Origin: Ascaphus truei
Taxonomy: Eukaryota > Chordata > Amphibia > Anura > Ascaphidae
Direction: 5' to 3'
Assembly: GCA_036426205.1 (NCBI GenBank)
Contig: CM071567.1
Span: 289,033,187-289,097,186, forward strand
DNA: 64,000 nt
Part shown: positions 22,566 through 34,190 of the stretch, in pieces
Numbering within the stretch: the stretch's first letter is position 1
Layout: each line of letters starts with the position of its first letter
Translations under genes and position numbers: made by a program
The notes under the pieces: model-generated
Seen by the model: only the letters and a program-made list of their open reading frames with translations
What the model was told of the DNA's origin: nothing
Databases searched by the model: none

Positions 22566-22639
22566 AAGGGAAGAAAGCGTCCTCCATAACCATGGTGCCA
22601 TGCTGCTGAAGACCGTGACGCCGTGGGGTTCGTGGGTCA

Positions 22640-24222
22640 AGAGTCTATTGGTGCCGCAGTTGGATGAGAAGGATGAGCCTTCATCTCGTCAAGTGTAAAA
22701 TATAAATTTATTGACTATAGGGTGCCCATTGACTGCCAATGTGGCTATCTGTGCCCCTGTTGAAGGCATAGATAACCGCAGTGAAAATTAGTAGATTTAT
22801 TGGCTAGTGTTTGTTTTTATTTTATTGCAATGTTTTTTTATGAATCAGAAATGGGCAAAAGTGCTATTACAATATTTGGATAATATGGCTATTGCCCATT
22901 ACTGTCTGTGGTGGTGGTGGTGTTGGGGGAGGGGGTGTCATGGGGGTAGGGTGGATGATGGGGTATTAAGATGCCCATTGATTGCTGATGTGGATCTGTT
23001 CCCCTATTGAGGGCATAGATAACCACAATGACAATCAATGGATTTATTGTAATACAATGTGTATTTTATTTAATTGTTTTCTTATGCATCACAAATGGGC
23101 AAAAGTGCTATTAGCCGTATTTGTAGAGGGGGTGGGTCAGGGGTATAGTTGCCCTCGAGATGGTGGTTAGAACTCCCGGGTGGATAGCGGGAGATGTTAA
23201 CCGTTAATTACCATAGCGGTTACTACCCTGCAAGGCAATTAAGGGGTTTCGGGCCAATAGTGTTTTAAATGTTAGTTCAACTAAGGATGAGGACAGACTT
23301 CATCCTCACAGGTGTAAGTTCTACTTTTATTTACTATAGGTTGGTTATTGATCGCTTTTGCCCATTACTGTGTGAGGTGGGGGTGGGTTGTTGTGGGTAG
23401 AGGGTGTGGGTGACGGGGGTAGTGGGGTGCCCATTGATTGACAATGTAGCTATCTGTACCCCAGTTGAGGGCATAGATAACCACACTGACAATCAATGCA
23501 TTAAATGGTTAGTGTTTATTTTGATTGTACTGTAATTTTTATTTTATTTTTTTGTTATGTGCACGAATGTATATTTGATTGGGCAAAAGCGCTTTTAGCA
23601 ATATTTGACTAATAGAGCTTTTGCCCCTTCCTGTGTGAGTTGGTGGTGGTGGTGGCGTGGGTTTTGATAGTAGAGGGGGTGGGTGAAGGCTGTAATTACC
23701 CCAAGGTGGATGGTCAGGCCTCCCATGTGGGTAGTGGGAGCGATCACTACCACTAAGGTAATTAAGGTGTTACTGGTATTTTAATGGTTATGTTAGTGCT
23801 GAGGAAAATTAAAAGAATGTGGGCCACCTGGGGGGCCTCCTTGGGGGATAGCGGGAAGGTTAACACGACATTACTTTAGCGCTTAGCCACTAAGATAATA
23901 AAACTCTGCTTTTATAATAATTTTACTTTTATTACATACCGTAGGATTGAAGCAGGGGTTCTCCAGAGCGGAACCGAATTACTTTCAGTTTTGTGGACAA
24001 CCTGCTTCCCGAGGTACAGGCCCCAGTATGGGGTGCCAGTATCTCTTACAAGTTTAAATGCCAGAGTCATGTGACAGAGACATTTAAACTTGCGGGCAAT
24101 ACTGGCACCATATATGGAGGACTGTACCTCTAAAATCAAGGGGTCCCTGGACCTGAAATTAATTAGGTTTAGCTCCAGAGACCCCCTGCTTCAATCCTAC
24201 TGTATTTATTACAATTAAAAAT
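22640..24222. repeat. Right inverted arm of the composite
   Basis: Reverse complement of the units at 12.4-14.26 kb, including repeated CCCATTGATTG.CAATGTGG, GGGCATAGATAACCAC, GGGCAAAAG(T/C)GCT and GGTGTTA.CGG words. It ends in the palindromic block 23930-24215. The ORFs are shared by both arms and meaningless. Confidence 0.8.
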
Positions 24223-24700
24223 TGAATTTTACATTATAAAGAGCTGTGACGGGGAGACACAGAGAGAGGGACCGCTTTTCTCTGCTCTCTCTGCAAGGCT
24301 CTTAGCCTGGTTGGGCCCCGGTAGGATTAACGCAGCGGGAGTCCCATTCAGAAGCAGGAACCCATGCTGCCAATATCTTTATGGGTAATTCCCTCAGTGC
24401 TGGGCCATGAGGCGCTTGGGCGGGATCACAGTGCACTTTGGCCGTGGTCCACCCGCTCCAAGTGATGTGCAGGGTGAAGATGACTCATGCTACATCTGTA
24501 GTGCATGTATCTGGTGCATAAGTGTACATGGTGCATGTATTTAGTGTGTGTATGCTGCAATTATCTGTTGTATTTGATAAGTTGAATAGGGATTGTGATA
24601 CCTGAGCTGGTGGGCCATGCTTGCCCTCTGCCAAAAATGTGCCAGCCCACCTTTGCATAGGTATATCTATGTGTGTTACATAAGTCAATGAGGACTCTTA
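24223..24700. other. Flank outside the composite; TG-rich minisatellite remnant
   Basis: 24327-24350 carries GGATTAACGCAGCGGGAGTC, one of four related hairpin-core words in the window. 24490-24570 has GTGCATGTATCTGGTGCATA-type repeats like those at 11935-12345, in the same orientation. No gene. Confidence 0.6.
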
Positions 24701-27190
24701 AAATAGATCTCTCGCTCCCTCTAATTACTTGTGAACTGAGCTGTTATTCCCAATAAGTTCAAGTTTTACCCTTACTATGGACTAGAGATAATATACTGTA
24801 CAGGACACTATTTTCATTGTTCTTTGTAGCCATTTCATGTTTTTTTTCTCTTCAGAAATCATTCAAAGCAATAACTTCCCATGTTATACTGTCATTTTAC
24901 AAAATCAATTTTATACACAGACACAAAAGGTTGCTTCTTACGGAGACTCGAGCACTATTTACAATATGATTAAAAATCATTCCAGTAGGGAAATGCTTTT
25001 AGCAAAAAGGTATAAGAACTTTTGCATTGTTGTGTTTTCAGATCAAAAACTACTTAGAGAAAATAAGCAATAAGCAAGCAAATAGACCAGTTTTCCCTTT
25101 TATCCAATACATTTAAATCATGTTCTCTAGTGTAAATAAATACATTTTCAGGTAGCTGTCACTGGGCCTAGAGCTTGTTTCACTCCATTCTGTACAATTT
25201 TAAAATGTTAGACTAAAGGTCACTTTTTCACATTTGGACTAAAGAGGTACCAGCGCTTTATTTAAACCGTAACAGCAGGTCAGATGAAATTTTTTAGAAA
25301 GGTTTATGGCTAATTCATGCAATATTTCATTATCAAAGCAAAGGCATGCAATAGTTACATCATCAACAGGTGTTGCCAATTATTGCAACAATTTCATTTT
25401 TCTATGTACAGTACATACAAGTAAGATTCAAAAAAGCTTTTGACCAAAATGTCATAAGAATTTGTGGGGTTTTTCAAATCGACAATTGTAATTCCTGCAA
25501 GTAGAGGAAGCACACTTGAAAGAATGAGACCATTTTAAACATATTATATTTTAATTTGCAAAGACCAAAAAATGACAAGCAATTTATTTACAGAAAACTG
25601 TACAAAAGCAAATTAAATTATGTAAAATATTTCATAAATAGAAGTGGACTAGCGTTTAATACATTTAGCTTGTTTAGCATAGCTGCGTGCATAGTGACTT
25701 ATAATAAACAATGATAAATTGTTCTTTGCTTCACTATCAACATCCAAGTTGCAGAACAATAGTCAATGATTAATATAACAAACAGATCGTACCACACTGA
25801 ATGCAAGTTTTCCAAATTTTAGGAAAGTTACAGCAACTGAAAGAATACCCCAGGTAACAGAGATAAAACATTCTGCTTATAGATTTGGAGCAACACATCC
25901 TCCTTCTCTTTTATATTGTTGAATCATCATTGATCATTTGAAATAGTGTATTCCTTATTCTGAAAAACATGTTAAGAATATGTGTATATTATATGGCAGT
26001 TTATAGAATTATATGTTTCTTCTAGTCACATACTGTATTCATTCCCTAGGGTAATCTTTCAGAAATAACCATCTTATATCCCATGATTGTTTTCCCTCCC
26101 CTGCATAAAAATAATGCCTACTTTTTATCTGAAACTCAGGCAGCAGGCCAGTCAGAAACCATACTGAACACAATTAAATACATACAGTATACATGGCAGT
26201 TCAGAAGGAGCAGTAGACTGCAAGACTGAGGTTCCTGACTTTATATATATATACACATGTAAAGAAGTTAAGCAGTTACGCATAAATCTAAAAATGTGTT
26301 CTAATGTACTGTAAAATGCATGCACAGTTCTTTTGAGATTCCAATACTGGATCTAAGTATGACTAATATGCAACCAAAATGGAACAGCAGCAAAAAGCAA
26401 CTTAAACAAAATAATCAAATAGCTTGCAAGAAAGGACATTTGCTAAATTACTTTACTATAGTATTATATATATTTTACCATTCCTTAGGCAGTAGATTAA
26501 AATAACAACTCCACAACCTATTTTTTTTAAGCTTCCTTGCTGCCATAGGGGGCCTTCCAAGCACAGGTACATGTTGCAAACCCCTACAGCAGAAACGTGG
26601 TTAATAACATGAAATCTTTAAGACTGGTCCATTATCTGAGTTCAAAGAAGGCAATTTTCTTTTTGTACATTATTTATAATTTGTCAGAAAATAAATGCAG
26701 ATGAATATAAAATTCAAAGATGTTGGCATGAGCTCAGTACCTTTTAGCATCCAAACCCAACCACCATCTTGCAATGACAACAGGTATAAAAGGCACAGTT
26801 GCATAATTTGCATTCACTTTTTATTTATGTTTTTTCTTATTTTATTTGTTTTTTTTCTTTCGTCTCATTTTTCTGCAAAATCTTTAAATATACAGAGTGG
26901 CAACAGACTTAACCTATTTAAAAATGCAAAATACTGTTTCTGTCTCATGCTAAGTGAAAATAGTTATCAACGTGTTATGATGGCTACTGTATTTGTCTCT
27001 ACTAAAATTACTAGGACTATATACAATGAATGTGTATTCTTCATATTTTAGCTCTAACAAAATATATACATGTCAATGGCTTGATGATATGACTGACTTT
27101 TATATGGAGTAAAAATTGCTGAATGATTGCAGGTCGACTATATTTTATAATCTTTATGCTTCATAGTAGATTTAAAAATTGAGAGTTATG
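24700..27190. other. AT-rich single-copy-looking DNA downstream of PCDH9
   Basis: No exon, RNA gene or transposon terminus recognised. Composition is even and low in repeats, as expected for gene-proximal flank or a very long 3' UTR. Minus-strand AATAAA words occur (complements near 25256, 25583 and 26820) and could end longer 3' UTR forms. Confidence 0.5.
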
Positions 27191-27199
27191 ACTATCTAA

Positions 27200-27525
27200 T
27201 ACATTTTAGGCGTCATCCATGGTGCTGAAGACCATGCAGAGGCGTCACATTGCCTTAAGGCATTGATAGAGTCCATTTTCCGTATGCGACAGTAGGAGGG
27301 TGCGTGCGTTGCGTGAGGAATCAGTTGAAACTGATTTCTCGGCGTGACGGGCAGGTCACGTGAGCGGTTTGCCCAATGAGAGCTAACCAGCTCTGTGACG
27401 TCACAGACACGCCCCCCCGATGGCACATCTACCGTGTCCTGAAAACGTACCAGCTTCACGTGGGTGACGTCATGCATGTGCACACCTCCGCGCGGACAAA
27501 TTCTGTATGGACGCAGCCTTAAGTG
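27200..27525. mobile_element. MITE with GTCACGTGAGCGGTTTGCCC core
   Basis: CpG-rich island in AT-rich DNA. The core matches 13370-13430 and, inverted, 34605-34680 (CGCCCAATGAG..GAACCAGCTC.GTGACGTCA). The right end, inverted, reads TTAAGGCTGCGTCCATACAG; the left end TTTTAGGCGTCATCCATGG is a diverged inverted match. The terminal TTA is compatible with a PIF/Harbinger-type target site, but this is not proven. Confidence 0.65.
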
Positions 27526-28505
27526 TATCACTAGCAAAAACATATCATCACTGAAGAAATCAGCCTTGTGTAAGTTTACCTATTTTACTACTGTTTGTTG
27601 ACAGGTGACACATGTAAGAAAAATCGATGGATATAATACATAAGCATTTTATGAAGACTGTTTTTTTTAACAAGTACTTACAAATTATACAACTTAGTAC
27701 ATCTTGAGAAGTCTCAACACTCCTGATCTCATAATTCAATACCTATCAGTCAAGAATGTTTATATTCATTTTTCATAACATGTGTCTGTACTGTATGTGT
27801 ATCTATAACTACTGTACCATGCGGAAAATGAACAGGCAAAGAAAAACAAAAGCAATGTTATGGCAAAAGGGTTACCAGAAAGAAAAAAAGATGCAAGGGT
27901 GAAAACTATACTTGGACAGTGATCTATTATTTTTTTCCTATCCAATAGAATGTTGCAATGGGAACCAAAACAAAATTAGGAGTAAAACGTGCGAAAGAGG
28001 TATCTAATAATGCCTTAATGACAGGTCAGACTTTAATCCTTTGGGTGCCAGAGAGGCCATAGCACCAGAGTGCCACGGGACCTCTGGCAAAGTACAGTCC
28101 CTTTACCGCGGCGTCCCTTAGGCCAGAAATGGAAGAGGGGCAGTACTCCTCTTCCATCTCCCTACAGTGCAGATCGTATCTTGTGCTAGGTGATCTCCCC
28201 TAGAAAACCAGCATGCTCCCAGAGTGCCAGATAACATATAGTGGCAACATCGTGGGGCACCCAAAGGTTTAAAGGGGCAATCCCTCCTAGGACCAAAGCA
28301 AATTAATTCCACTGATATGTTTATGGGGTCTCATCTGGTTACTTTTTTTTCTTTTATCCAAATCAGACACCTACAGTATAAGTATTTTTAAAGTTAGACT
28401 TGGGAGGGGATTGATTTTCTATGCCTGGTCCCTTTTGTGTGATGCCACTGTGTGTTCAGCAAGGGCTTGATCAGCCAATGTCCCCACTCCCCATCTCCCC
28501 TTAAC

Positions 28506-28511
28506 TTTATT
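28506..28511 (-). terminator. Candidate polyadenylation signal AATAAA
   Basis: Canonical hexamer on the PCDH9 sense strand, followed by GTTAAGGGGAGATGGGGAG, a G-rich downstream element. It is one of several AATAAA words further downstream. Confidence 0.35.
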
Positions 28512-29763
28512 GGCTCTCAGATAAAGACAGGATGAGATAAGGATAAAGAAAACACAATTAAAAGCAATTTCCCATTTAGAGGCCCCTAAAAAATGCAACT
28601 ATCCGACTATGTTGGATCGCACCTTTAATGAATTATGTTTGCTCTCTACTTTTGCTCATCCACTGATTCGACTATTGTCATCTTCAATTCAACTAAGCAG
28701 CTGAATTCACGATTATATAGATTAAAATGTTTTACAAATAAGTATCCTTGGTACCTGTATTTGTATTGTGATATTTTAATCACACTGTTTTGTAGTAGGT
28801 ATATGTTTGCATATTCCACTTCTAGAAATGCTATAGAAGGTACATTTTTATCTCAACCTTTGTTACCTCTTTCAAATTGTACTTCTTCAATTATTGAAGT
28901 ATATCCTGTCCTTTGCATATCTCACTTGAAATACTGTATTGATATTAAATAATGTAGCTCAAGATTTTGCATTAATGCACTTATTATTTTGATTACGCGT
29001 TCTGAAGACCACATATATGATTGCAATACATTACAAATATTTGAATGATTTAAAGAGAACCATGCAATCACACCAATGTGTTCACCGAATTTGAAGGCAC
29101 ACCATTGATTCAGGACAATTTCCATCTTTACTTTTTTTTCTAGTCTGTCCAAGTATCCTTAACACAACTTTTCTGATTTAAGAGATAATACTCACTTGGT
29201 CTAGCATTGTACGTAAATATATTACTAGCCAACAGATTCAGTCCGTTCCCTGGTGCATTTGCTTTAAACTCAATGTGTTGCATACAATATGTTTATGGAT
29301 TTTAGTGCAAAATGATAATTATCATATGTTCATACTAAAGTTTTATGGCAAGTCAAAATGCTTAAAATTGCTTGTCTTATTGCCTGATCTTTGGCCATTT
29401 TCTATTGTGATCGTTCTAAAATGATATGAATAACAGCACTGTTTATAGAACAGTTTTAAAATCAATGTGATATACTGTATACATGCTACATATATTTGTA
29501 TGTGTGTATCATAACAAATAGGCCAATTCACTGACAATTCTGTTGATATCAAAAATAGTATTACAGCTAATGATTTCTTTCAAGATTAACCCCAATTACT
29601 TCAACATGACATGAGCCTTTATAGTACTATAGCTATCAGGATTTGTTAAAACTGGTAAATGTTTTAAGATTTTATAAATGTTGATACTTTTCTGTATACT
29701 GTACCTATGATTGGTAAGGGCTTATTAAACGCTGATTGTACTGATGCATTTTGTATATACAAA

Positions 29764-29922
29764 TGTAGCAGACGTTACCACGCCTGTTATCACACAATAT
29801 CATGTTACGGCTGGGGCCATGAGATTTACTGCAGCTCTATTGAAATAAATGGAAACAGCGGCAACAAAACTCAATTTTGCAAGAAAAAGTGCATGTTACC
29901 GGGTGGGGTAACGTCTGCTACA
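29764..29922. mobile_element. 159-bp MITE in the PCDH9 3' UTR
   Basis: Perfect 16-bp terminal inverted repeats TGTAGCAGACGTTACC (29764-29779) and GGTAACGTCTGCTACA (29907-29922). The interior contains GCATGTTACC. No clear target duplication. It accounts for part of the Cys-rich plus-strand ORF 29707-30069. Confidence 0.8.
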
Positions 29923-30265
29923 TCTGTATTTTACTGGCCTACTATCTATAAGCCATTTGACAATCAGACAACATTCTACTGCATAAAGCCAGTTAATCTG
30001 AAAGATAGTACTTACTACCAACAATTTAGTGAAAAGAATAACTGTGGAGGGGATTATACATGCACATAACAGCAATGGTTTCTACATATCACAATATAGT
30101 CAAGCAGACATGATAATTAAGTGCCTGATGTGGAGGCAAAAGTGGCAGGCAAAGCTTTTGTCTCTTTGGTTGCCCCCTCATATTTCTGAGTTATATTGTT
30201 ATGATTTTAAAGTTGCCTTATTTCCTTGCTCGTTTGACATGAAAGACCCTGTTGCTTAAAATAGC

Positions 30266-30645
30266 TTACAGATAAACTTCTCTTCTAGTTAACGTATTGA
30301 CGGGGGATGGCTTGTATTCCCCTGTTTGTGTCAGGGGAATATCCTCTGGATTGGCTTCCTCACTTTTGCTGTATGTAGCTGCACTGAAGGTCTCATAGGA
30401 TGATGTCAACTTTTTGTTAAGGAGATTCCTGTTGCGATCACCCATGAGAGAGACTTCACCATTAGCCAACTTTTCTTGGCTGTCTCGTTCATCAACTGGC
30501 ATGAATGTGGAGAGTTTTGGCTGGTTCTTCTGCTTCCTTTCAGGAGAAGTACGGACTGGCATCCAGCAGGAGTCAGAATGGCCATATTCATCACAATCCC
30601 TGGTACACTTTCCAGTCAGGGCTACATCTGGCAAAGGTCTTGAAT
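30266..30645 (-). CDS. PCDH9: Protocadherin-9, last coding exon (cytoplasmic C-terminus)
   Basis: Final exon of a delta-1 protocadherin, a neuronal homophilic cell-adhesion receptor of the plasma membrane. It encodes 125 residues of the cytoplasmic tail plus a split Asp codon. In order these are: SRPLPDVALTGKCTRDCDEY, then GHSDSCWMP (a conserved delta-1 cytoplasmic motif), KLSTFMPVDERDSQEKLANG, LLNKKLTSSYETFSAA, EDIPLTQTGEYKPSPVNTL and the terminus TRREVYL. The stop TAA is at 30266-30268. The exon starts at a clear acceptor (TTTTCACTTTCAG|AT), so the upstream in-frame Met is intronic. The ending favours PCDH9 over PCDH1, PCDH7 and PCDH11. VYL could be a class II PDZ ligand (inference). No frameshift or stop; the host gene looks intact here. 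Confidence 0.9.
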
Positions 30646-30673
30646 CTGAAAGTGAAAATAACAACTGTTTAGA
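30646..30673 (-). other. PCDH9: Splice acceptor and candidate branch point of last PCDH9 exon
   Basis: AG at 30646-30647 (complement) is preceded by the pyrimidine-rich TTGTTATTTTCACTTTC. A branch-point-like TCTAAAC is at 30667-30673, about 25 bases upstream. The exon phase splits the Asp codon after its first base. Confidence 0.85.
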
Positions 30674-31480
30674 TTATTATTGAAAATGGTTTTTCAGCTA
30701 AAATCTATTTAACGTTTTCTTAAAAGAAATAATTTTACAGAGAGATGTATGTAGTTTTAAATTTTCTGTCTTGTCAGACTAATAGTTGCTGTCCAGTTAC
30801 ATTAGCAGTAATGCAGACTTTCTATTTTTTGTACATGAATTTCCTATATTAAGAAGTAAATACTGTAGTGGCATATTTAAGGCCCAGACTCACTAAACCC
30901 TGTAAGATCAGGGCAAATAACATGGCCATACGTAAATTAGGAATGGCCGTCATTTTACAGCGTAGTCACAAAATAGATTATTTGCTAATATAACATCCAT
31001 ACTAGAGTTCATTAGATTAGGGTTAACAGCATTTTATTTTAGGATAACAATAGGCTACCCTCAGCCAGACAATAAAATAGGACTTTTAGAGGACAGAACA
31101 GGGAAATAATGCAGGGATATAAATCTACAATATGTTATGCAAGTGATATCTAAACCTGGCGTTGCTGCAGTCACACAATAAAATAGGGTGTTTGCCCTAT
31201 TTCAGTGTCTAGATGGGATTAAAACCAAGTTTAGGTATGGATTAAATAATGTAACTTTATTTTTTGGCATTAAAATCACTGGAGCTTTGTGAGCAGATTA
31301 TTCTTAAACTAGCGTCTCCTTTGCATGTCATTTGCATCAGGTTTTTATTGCATCATGATTTTAAGATAAGTTAACGTTTTGTTACTTTATTTAGTGAGTA
31401 TATCATTACTATCATAAAATGATGCATCTTTAAGTGATAATCTTTAAGTGAGAATATATAGTTAGACTATAGTTTGACTA
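30674..31480. other. PCDH9 intron, no other feature seen
   Basis: AT-rich, repeat-poor sequence directly upstream of the last exon. Nothing is recognised beyond the acceptor region. The intron continues to the right end of the window. Confidence 0.6.
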
Positions 31481-32074
31481 GAGGTGGACTGGGGACTGCA
31501 TCTTCTGCAAACTCTTCTACACAAGACAACAAACGGTGAGCTAACCTGACCACATTATGATCCCATGCTTGTTATCCAGCACACTTAACCCCACCCCAAC
31601 ACCTTTTTTTTACTGTAGCCTCTCCCAACACTGACTGCACAAAACTGCCACCCACCCCTCTCATCCCTCTGCAAACCCTGAATAGGCCCTAGCATTGTAA
31701 TGTAGCAAAACATTTTTATAAGGAAAAGGCACAACTCTGCTGTTTAGTCTGCACACACTTACTTGGCTCACAACAGCTTCATGCAACATTACCGACATCT
31801 GAGATAATGAACCTGCTATGTATCTCAACTTTGTTCTTTCTTGTGGCCTCATGGAAATGTTACTCTCTCTATCCATTACAATCCCGTCCCTCCTGGCCCA
31901 CAACCAACATCACCATACACCCTGGATTACTCAAAAGCATCTACTGAATGTTAGTGGAGGACTCTGAAAACAAGCACACCAACCACCGCTCACTCCAATG
32001 GCAAACATCACAAATTTACAACTTGCAAACAACTACTCAAATTTCTACTCATACTATTACTCTCTTTAGCAGGT

Positions 32075-32098
32075 GATATTGAACGTAATCAAGGCCCT
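32075..32098 (+). other. Degenerate 2A-like motif of the LINE ORF
   Basis: Encodes DIERNQGP after LLSLAG. The ribosome-skipping consensus is D(V/I)ExNPGP, so the key Pro is Gln here. 2A-like motifs at the start of L2/CR1-type ORFs are established in frogs and other animals. This copy should not skip. Confidence 0.7.
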
Positions 32099-32169
32099 CC
32101 CTTTTCAACTCTGTCCCATACCCCTGAGAATACTCCCTTCAAATTCCAAAAAGGTCTATCCAGAGCCTG

Positions 32170-32767
32170 ATGCCCAAACTGGATGAACTAAGGGCATGGT
32201 TCCTTATGCATAAACCCAAAGCCATCGTTCTCACAGAAACAGGGCTAACTTCTAAAACCCTTGATGCAAATATCGCCATTCAGGGATACTCCATTTCCAG
32301 GAAATATAGGTCAAAGAGAGGAGGAGCGGTGTTATTTTATATTGCAGACACATTACAATTTACACTGTTAAATTGCCCCCCATGCCTACTCTCTTTTGAA
32401 ATCCTAGTTGGCAAAATATGCCTCCCCTTTTCTAAGCCCGTCTTGCTTGCTGGCATCTACCACCCCCCCTAAAGCCCCTCTACAGTCCCTAACTGATATC
32501 ACCCAGTTTCTTGGCTCCATCTCCTCTCTGAATGAGAAGAATGAGCTGCTAGTTCTTGGGGATTTCAACTACAATTGGCTCGACCCTAAAAATCACAAAA
32601 TCCTGATACAACTCAAGTCACTTAACCTAATGCAACTCATTTCACAACCCACATGGACAAACCTGAAATCTCACAACCATTCCTTGCTAGACTGGATTCT
32701 CTTCTCAAATCCCATCAGAGTCCAATCCTCAGCATCCTTCATGACATTTTCAGTGACCATTCAATAG
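32170..32767 (+). pseudogene. LINE endonuclease ORF, frameshifted
   Basis: Two overlapping frames (32170-32472, then 32408-32767) together cover an APE-type endonuclease. The first has the TET motif with Gly for the usual Trp; the second has GDFNYNW and the LLDWIL segment. A stop precedes the first frame and a frameshift joins the two. The family call (CR1/L2/Rex1 group) is from overall text. Confidence 0.8.
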
Positions 32768-33075
32768 TGTAGTGTGTTAGGAAAATTAAACCACCCAATC
32801 AAGCCCTAAAGTTCTCCACACTAGAACATTTAGAAACTTTAACCCACAACAGTTTCTGGTTGACCTTACCAACTGCCCCTGGTACAGAATTGACTTAACT
32901 CCCAACCCTGATTCTGCACTCGACTATTTCCAATTCGAGTTCTTTAAACTTTGTGATACCCATGCTCCACTACTCAGAATAAGAGTATGGGGGCCCACCT
33001 TCCGTGGGTTACAACTGACCTTATAGCACTCTACCATCAAAGGGATACCTTGTGTAAAAGCTACAAAGTAATGGC

Positions 33076-34190
33076 ACTACCAAGGATCTTAATAACTACA
33101 GATGCCTGCGGAATATATGCACAAGGCAAAAAAGACATGCATCATGTTGCTGGCTACTCGCCCATTTTGAGAATTTTTCTATCACAGGTAATCAAGGCTT
33201 TCTGATAGCAACGCTCAAAAAACAGGTGGTGAAAACGGCACAGCAAATTTTTTTATGAAGGCTTATAACATAATGTAAACTCCTTTATCTGGCAAAAGTT
33301 TTTAGAAATTCTTTGTACTTATGTTATGGTATTGTATATGAGATTTTGTGACAGATTTGGTCCTCTTTTATATCTGAAAAGGGACACTTGGTTATGTTAA
33401 AAGTTCATATACAAATGATTAAGGATCACACAGAGAGCCCCTAAACGTGGAAAAACTTTTTTTAATAGTAGACAGTGGCAATAATAGTAACAAGATGTGT
33501 AATTACAAGAAGTATTCTTTTAAACACCATATAAGATAAATCTGTGGGTTACCCCAGTGGTGGGTCTATCCTCCTGGGGTATCCTACTGATTTCTCTAGT
33601 ATGCTATTTTTAAGAATGCTTCTGGTAATTGCACATCTATTGCTATTATTGTCACTATCTACTATTAAAAAAAGTTTTACACTATTAGAGGCTCTCTGTG
33701 TGTTCTTCTACTCCCTTTCTAACTGTCCTCTTACAACTCAGACTATCACAATCTTTTCATAGGATTCTAAGTGATAATGCCGAAAAACAGTATCCTACAA
33801 TAACACGCCAGCGCATGGCTGCATCTGCACAATATGTACGAGGTTGTACACAAATATATTTTTTGAAAACATTGAAGAATTTGCATACTGGCATGAAAAT
33901 ATTATTACAACATGTAATGAAAAAGTCTAATATATAAAATATAGATTTCTGTCATTCAAATGCAACTTGTGAAAGTGCGCTGGCTATATCAGTAAGTGAT
34001 AAACATATTTGCTGATACTACGGTTATTCTGGATCCAAGCCCACTGTAGCACGTGAGTAGGTTCATGTAGAATAAACCCGTCCCCTTTAAAGCACACCAA
34101 GTCCTTCTATTTTCTTTAATTTAATTGGGTGAGGTTGACAAAAATAGAAAAGCACTTGCATGTAGTTTTTGTGGTAGGAAGTGGCTCTTG
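33076..34190. other. Intron DNA, no gene recognised
   Basis: Mostly AT-rich. Short ORFs without known motifs. 33420-33960 may be an old repeat but no termini are visible. Confidence 0.4.

Larger units (their letters stand above)
22010..22640 (-). mobile_element. Penelope-like terminal-repeat remnants
   Basis: Two pieces lie side by side on the minus strand, each with a hammerhead motif: one around 22010-22110, the other from about 22200 to 22640. The second contains the ACCGAAACGTTGGTC motif typical of PLE terminal repeats and a 33-bp tandem duplication (22500-22565). No coding part remains. Confidence 0.65.
12368..24222. mobile_element. Roughly 12-kb composite bounded by long inverted arms
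   Basis: The left arm (12368 to about 14260) and right arm (about 22640-24222) are inverted copies. From the outside in, both carry a palindromic block starting GGATTGAAGCAGGGG-type, then AAAAGCAGAG(C/T)TT, then TTAACC(C/T)TCCCGCTA, then repeated units with CCATTGATTGTCAATGT and GCTAATAGCGCTTTTGCC, and finally GAAGGCTCATCCTTCTCATC. The interior has been filled by other insertions. No transposase is visible. Treating this as one mobile unit is inference; an inverted duplication with later insertions is the alternative. Confidence 0.6.
28506..30265 (-). other. PCDH9: Probable PCDH9 3' UTR
   Basis: Follows the PCDH9 stop codon on the minus strand. The proposed 3' limit is the AATAAA at 28506-28511 (plus strand TTTATT in ACTTTATTGG), which is followed by G-rich downstream sequence. 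The length would be about 1.75 kb. AU-rich and free of large repeats except the 159-bp MITE at 29764-29922. Longer 3' UTR forms are possible; transcript data would decide. Confidence 0.4.
31500..33075 (+). mobile_element. Non-LTR retrotransposon fragment (CR1/L2-like), endonuclease part
   Basis: The plus strand carries a hydrophobic leader plus 2A-like motif (32075-32098), then an apurinic-like endonuclease domain in two overlapping ORFs (32170-32472 and 32408-32767). Recognisable text is KLDELRAW, KAIVLTETGLTSKTLD, LVLGDFNYNWLDP and HSLLDWILFSNP (EN motifs TETWL, GDFN and LD..L). The following sequence to about 33075 is linker-like with stops, and no reverse transcriptase follows, so the copy is truncated at its 3' side or was split by later events. 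Inactive. Confidence 0.8.

Noticed and set aside
29707..30069. Cys-rich 120-codon plus-strand ORF
   Set aside because: Antisense to the PCDH9 3' UTR and overlapping a MITE with perfect terminal repeats; no signal peptide or known Cys spacing.
30647..30664. In-frame Met upstream as start of a short protocadherin-like protein
   Set aside because: A clear splice acceptor lies between it and the conserved sequence, so it is intronic.
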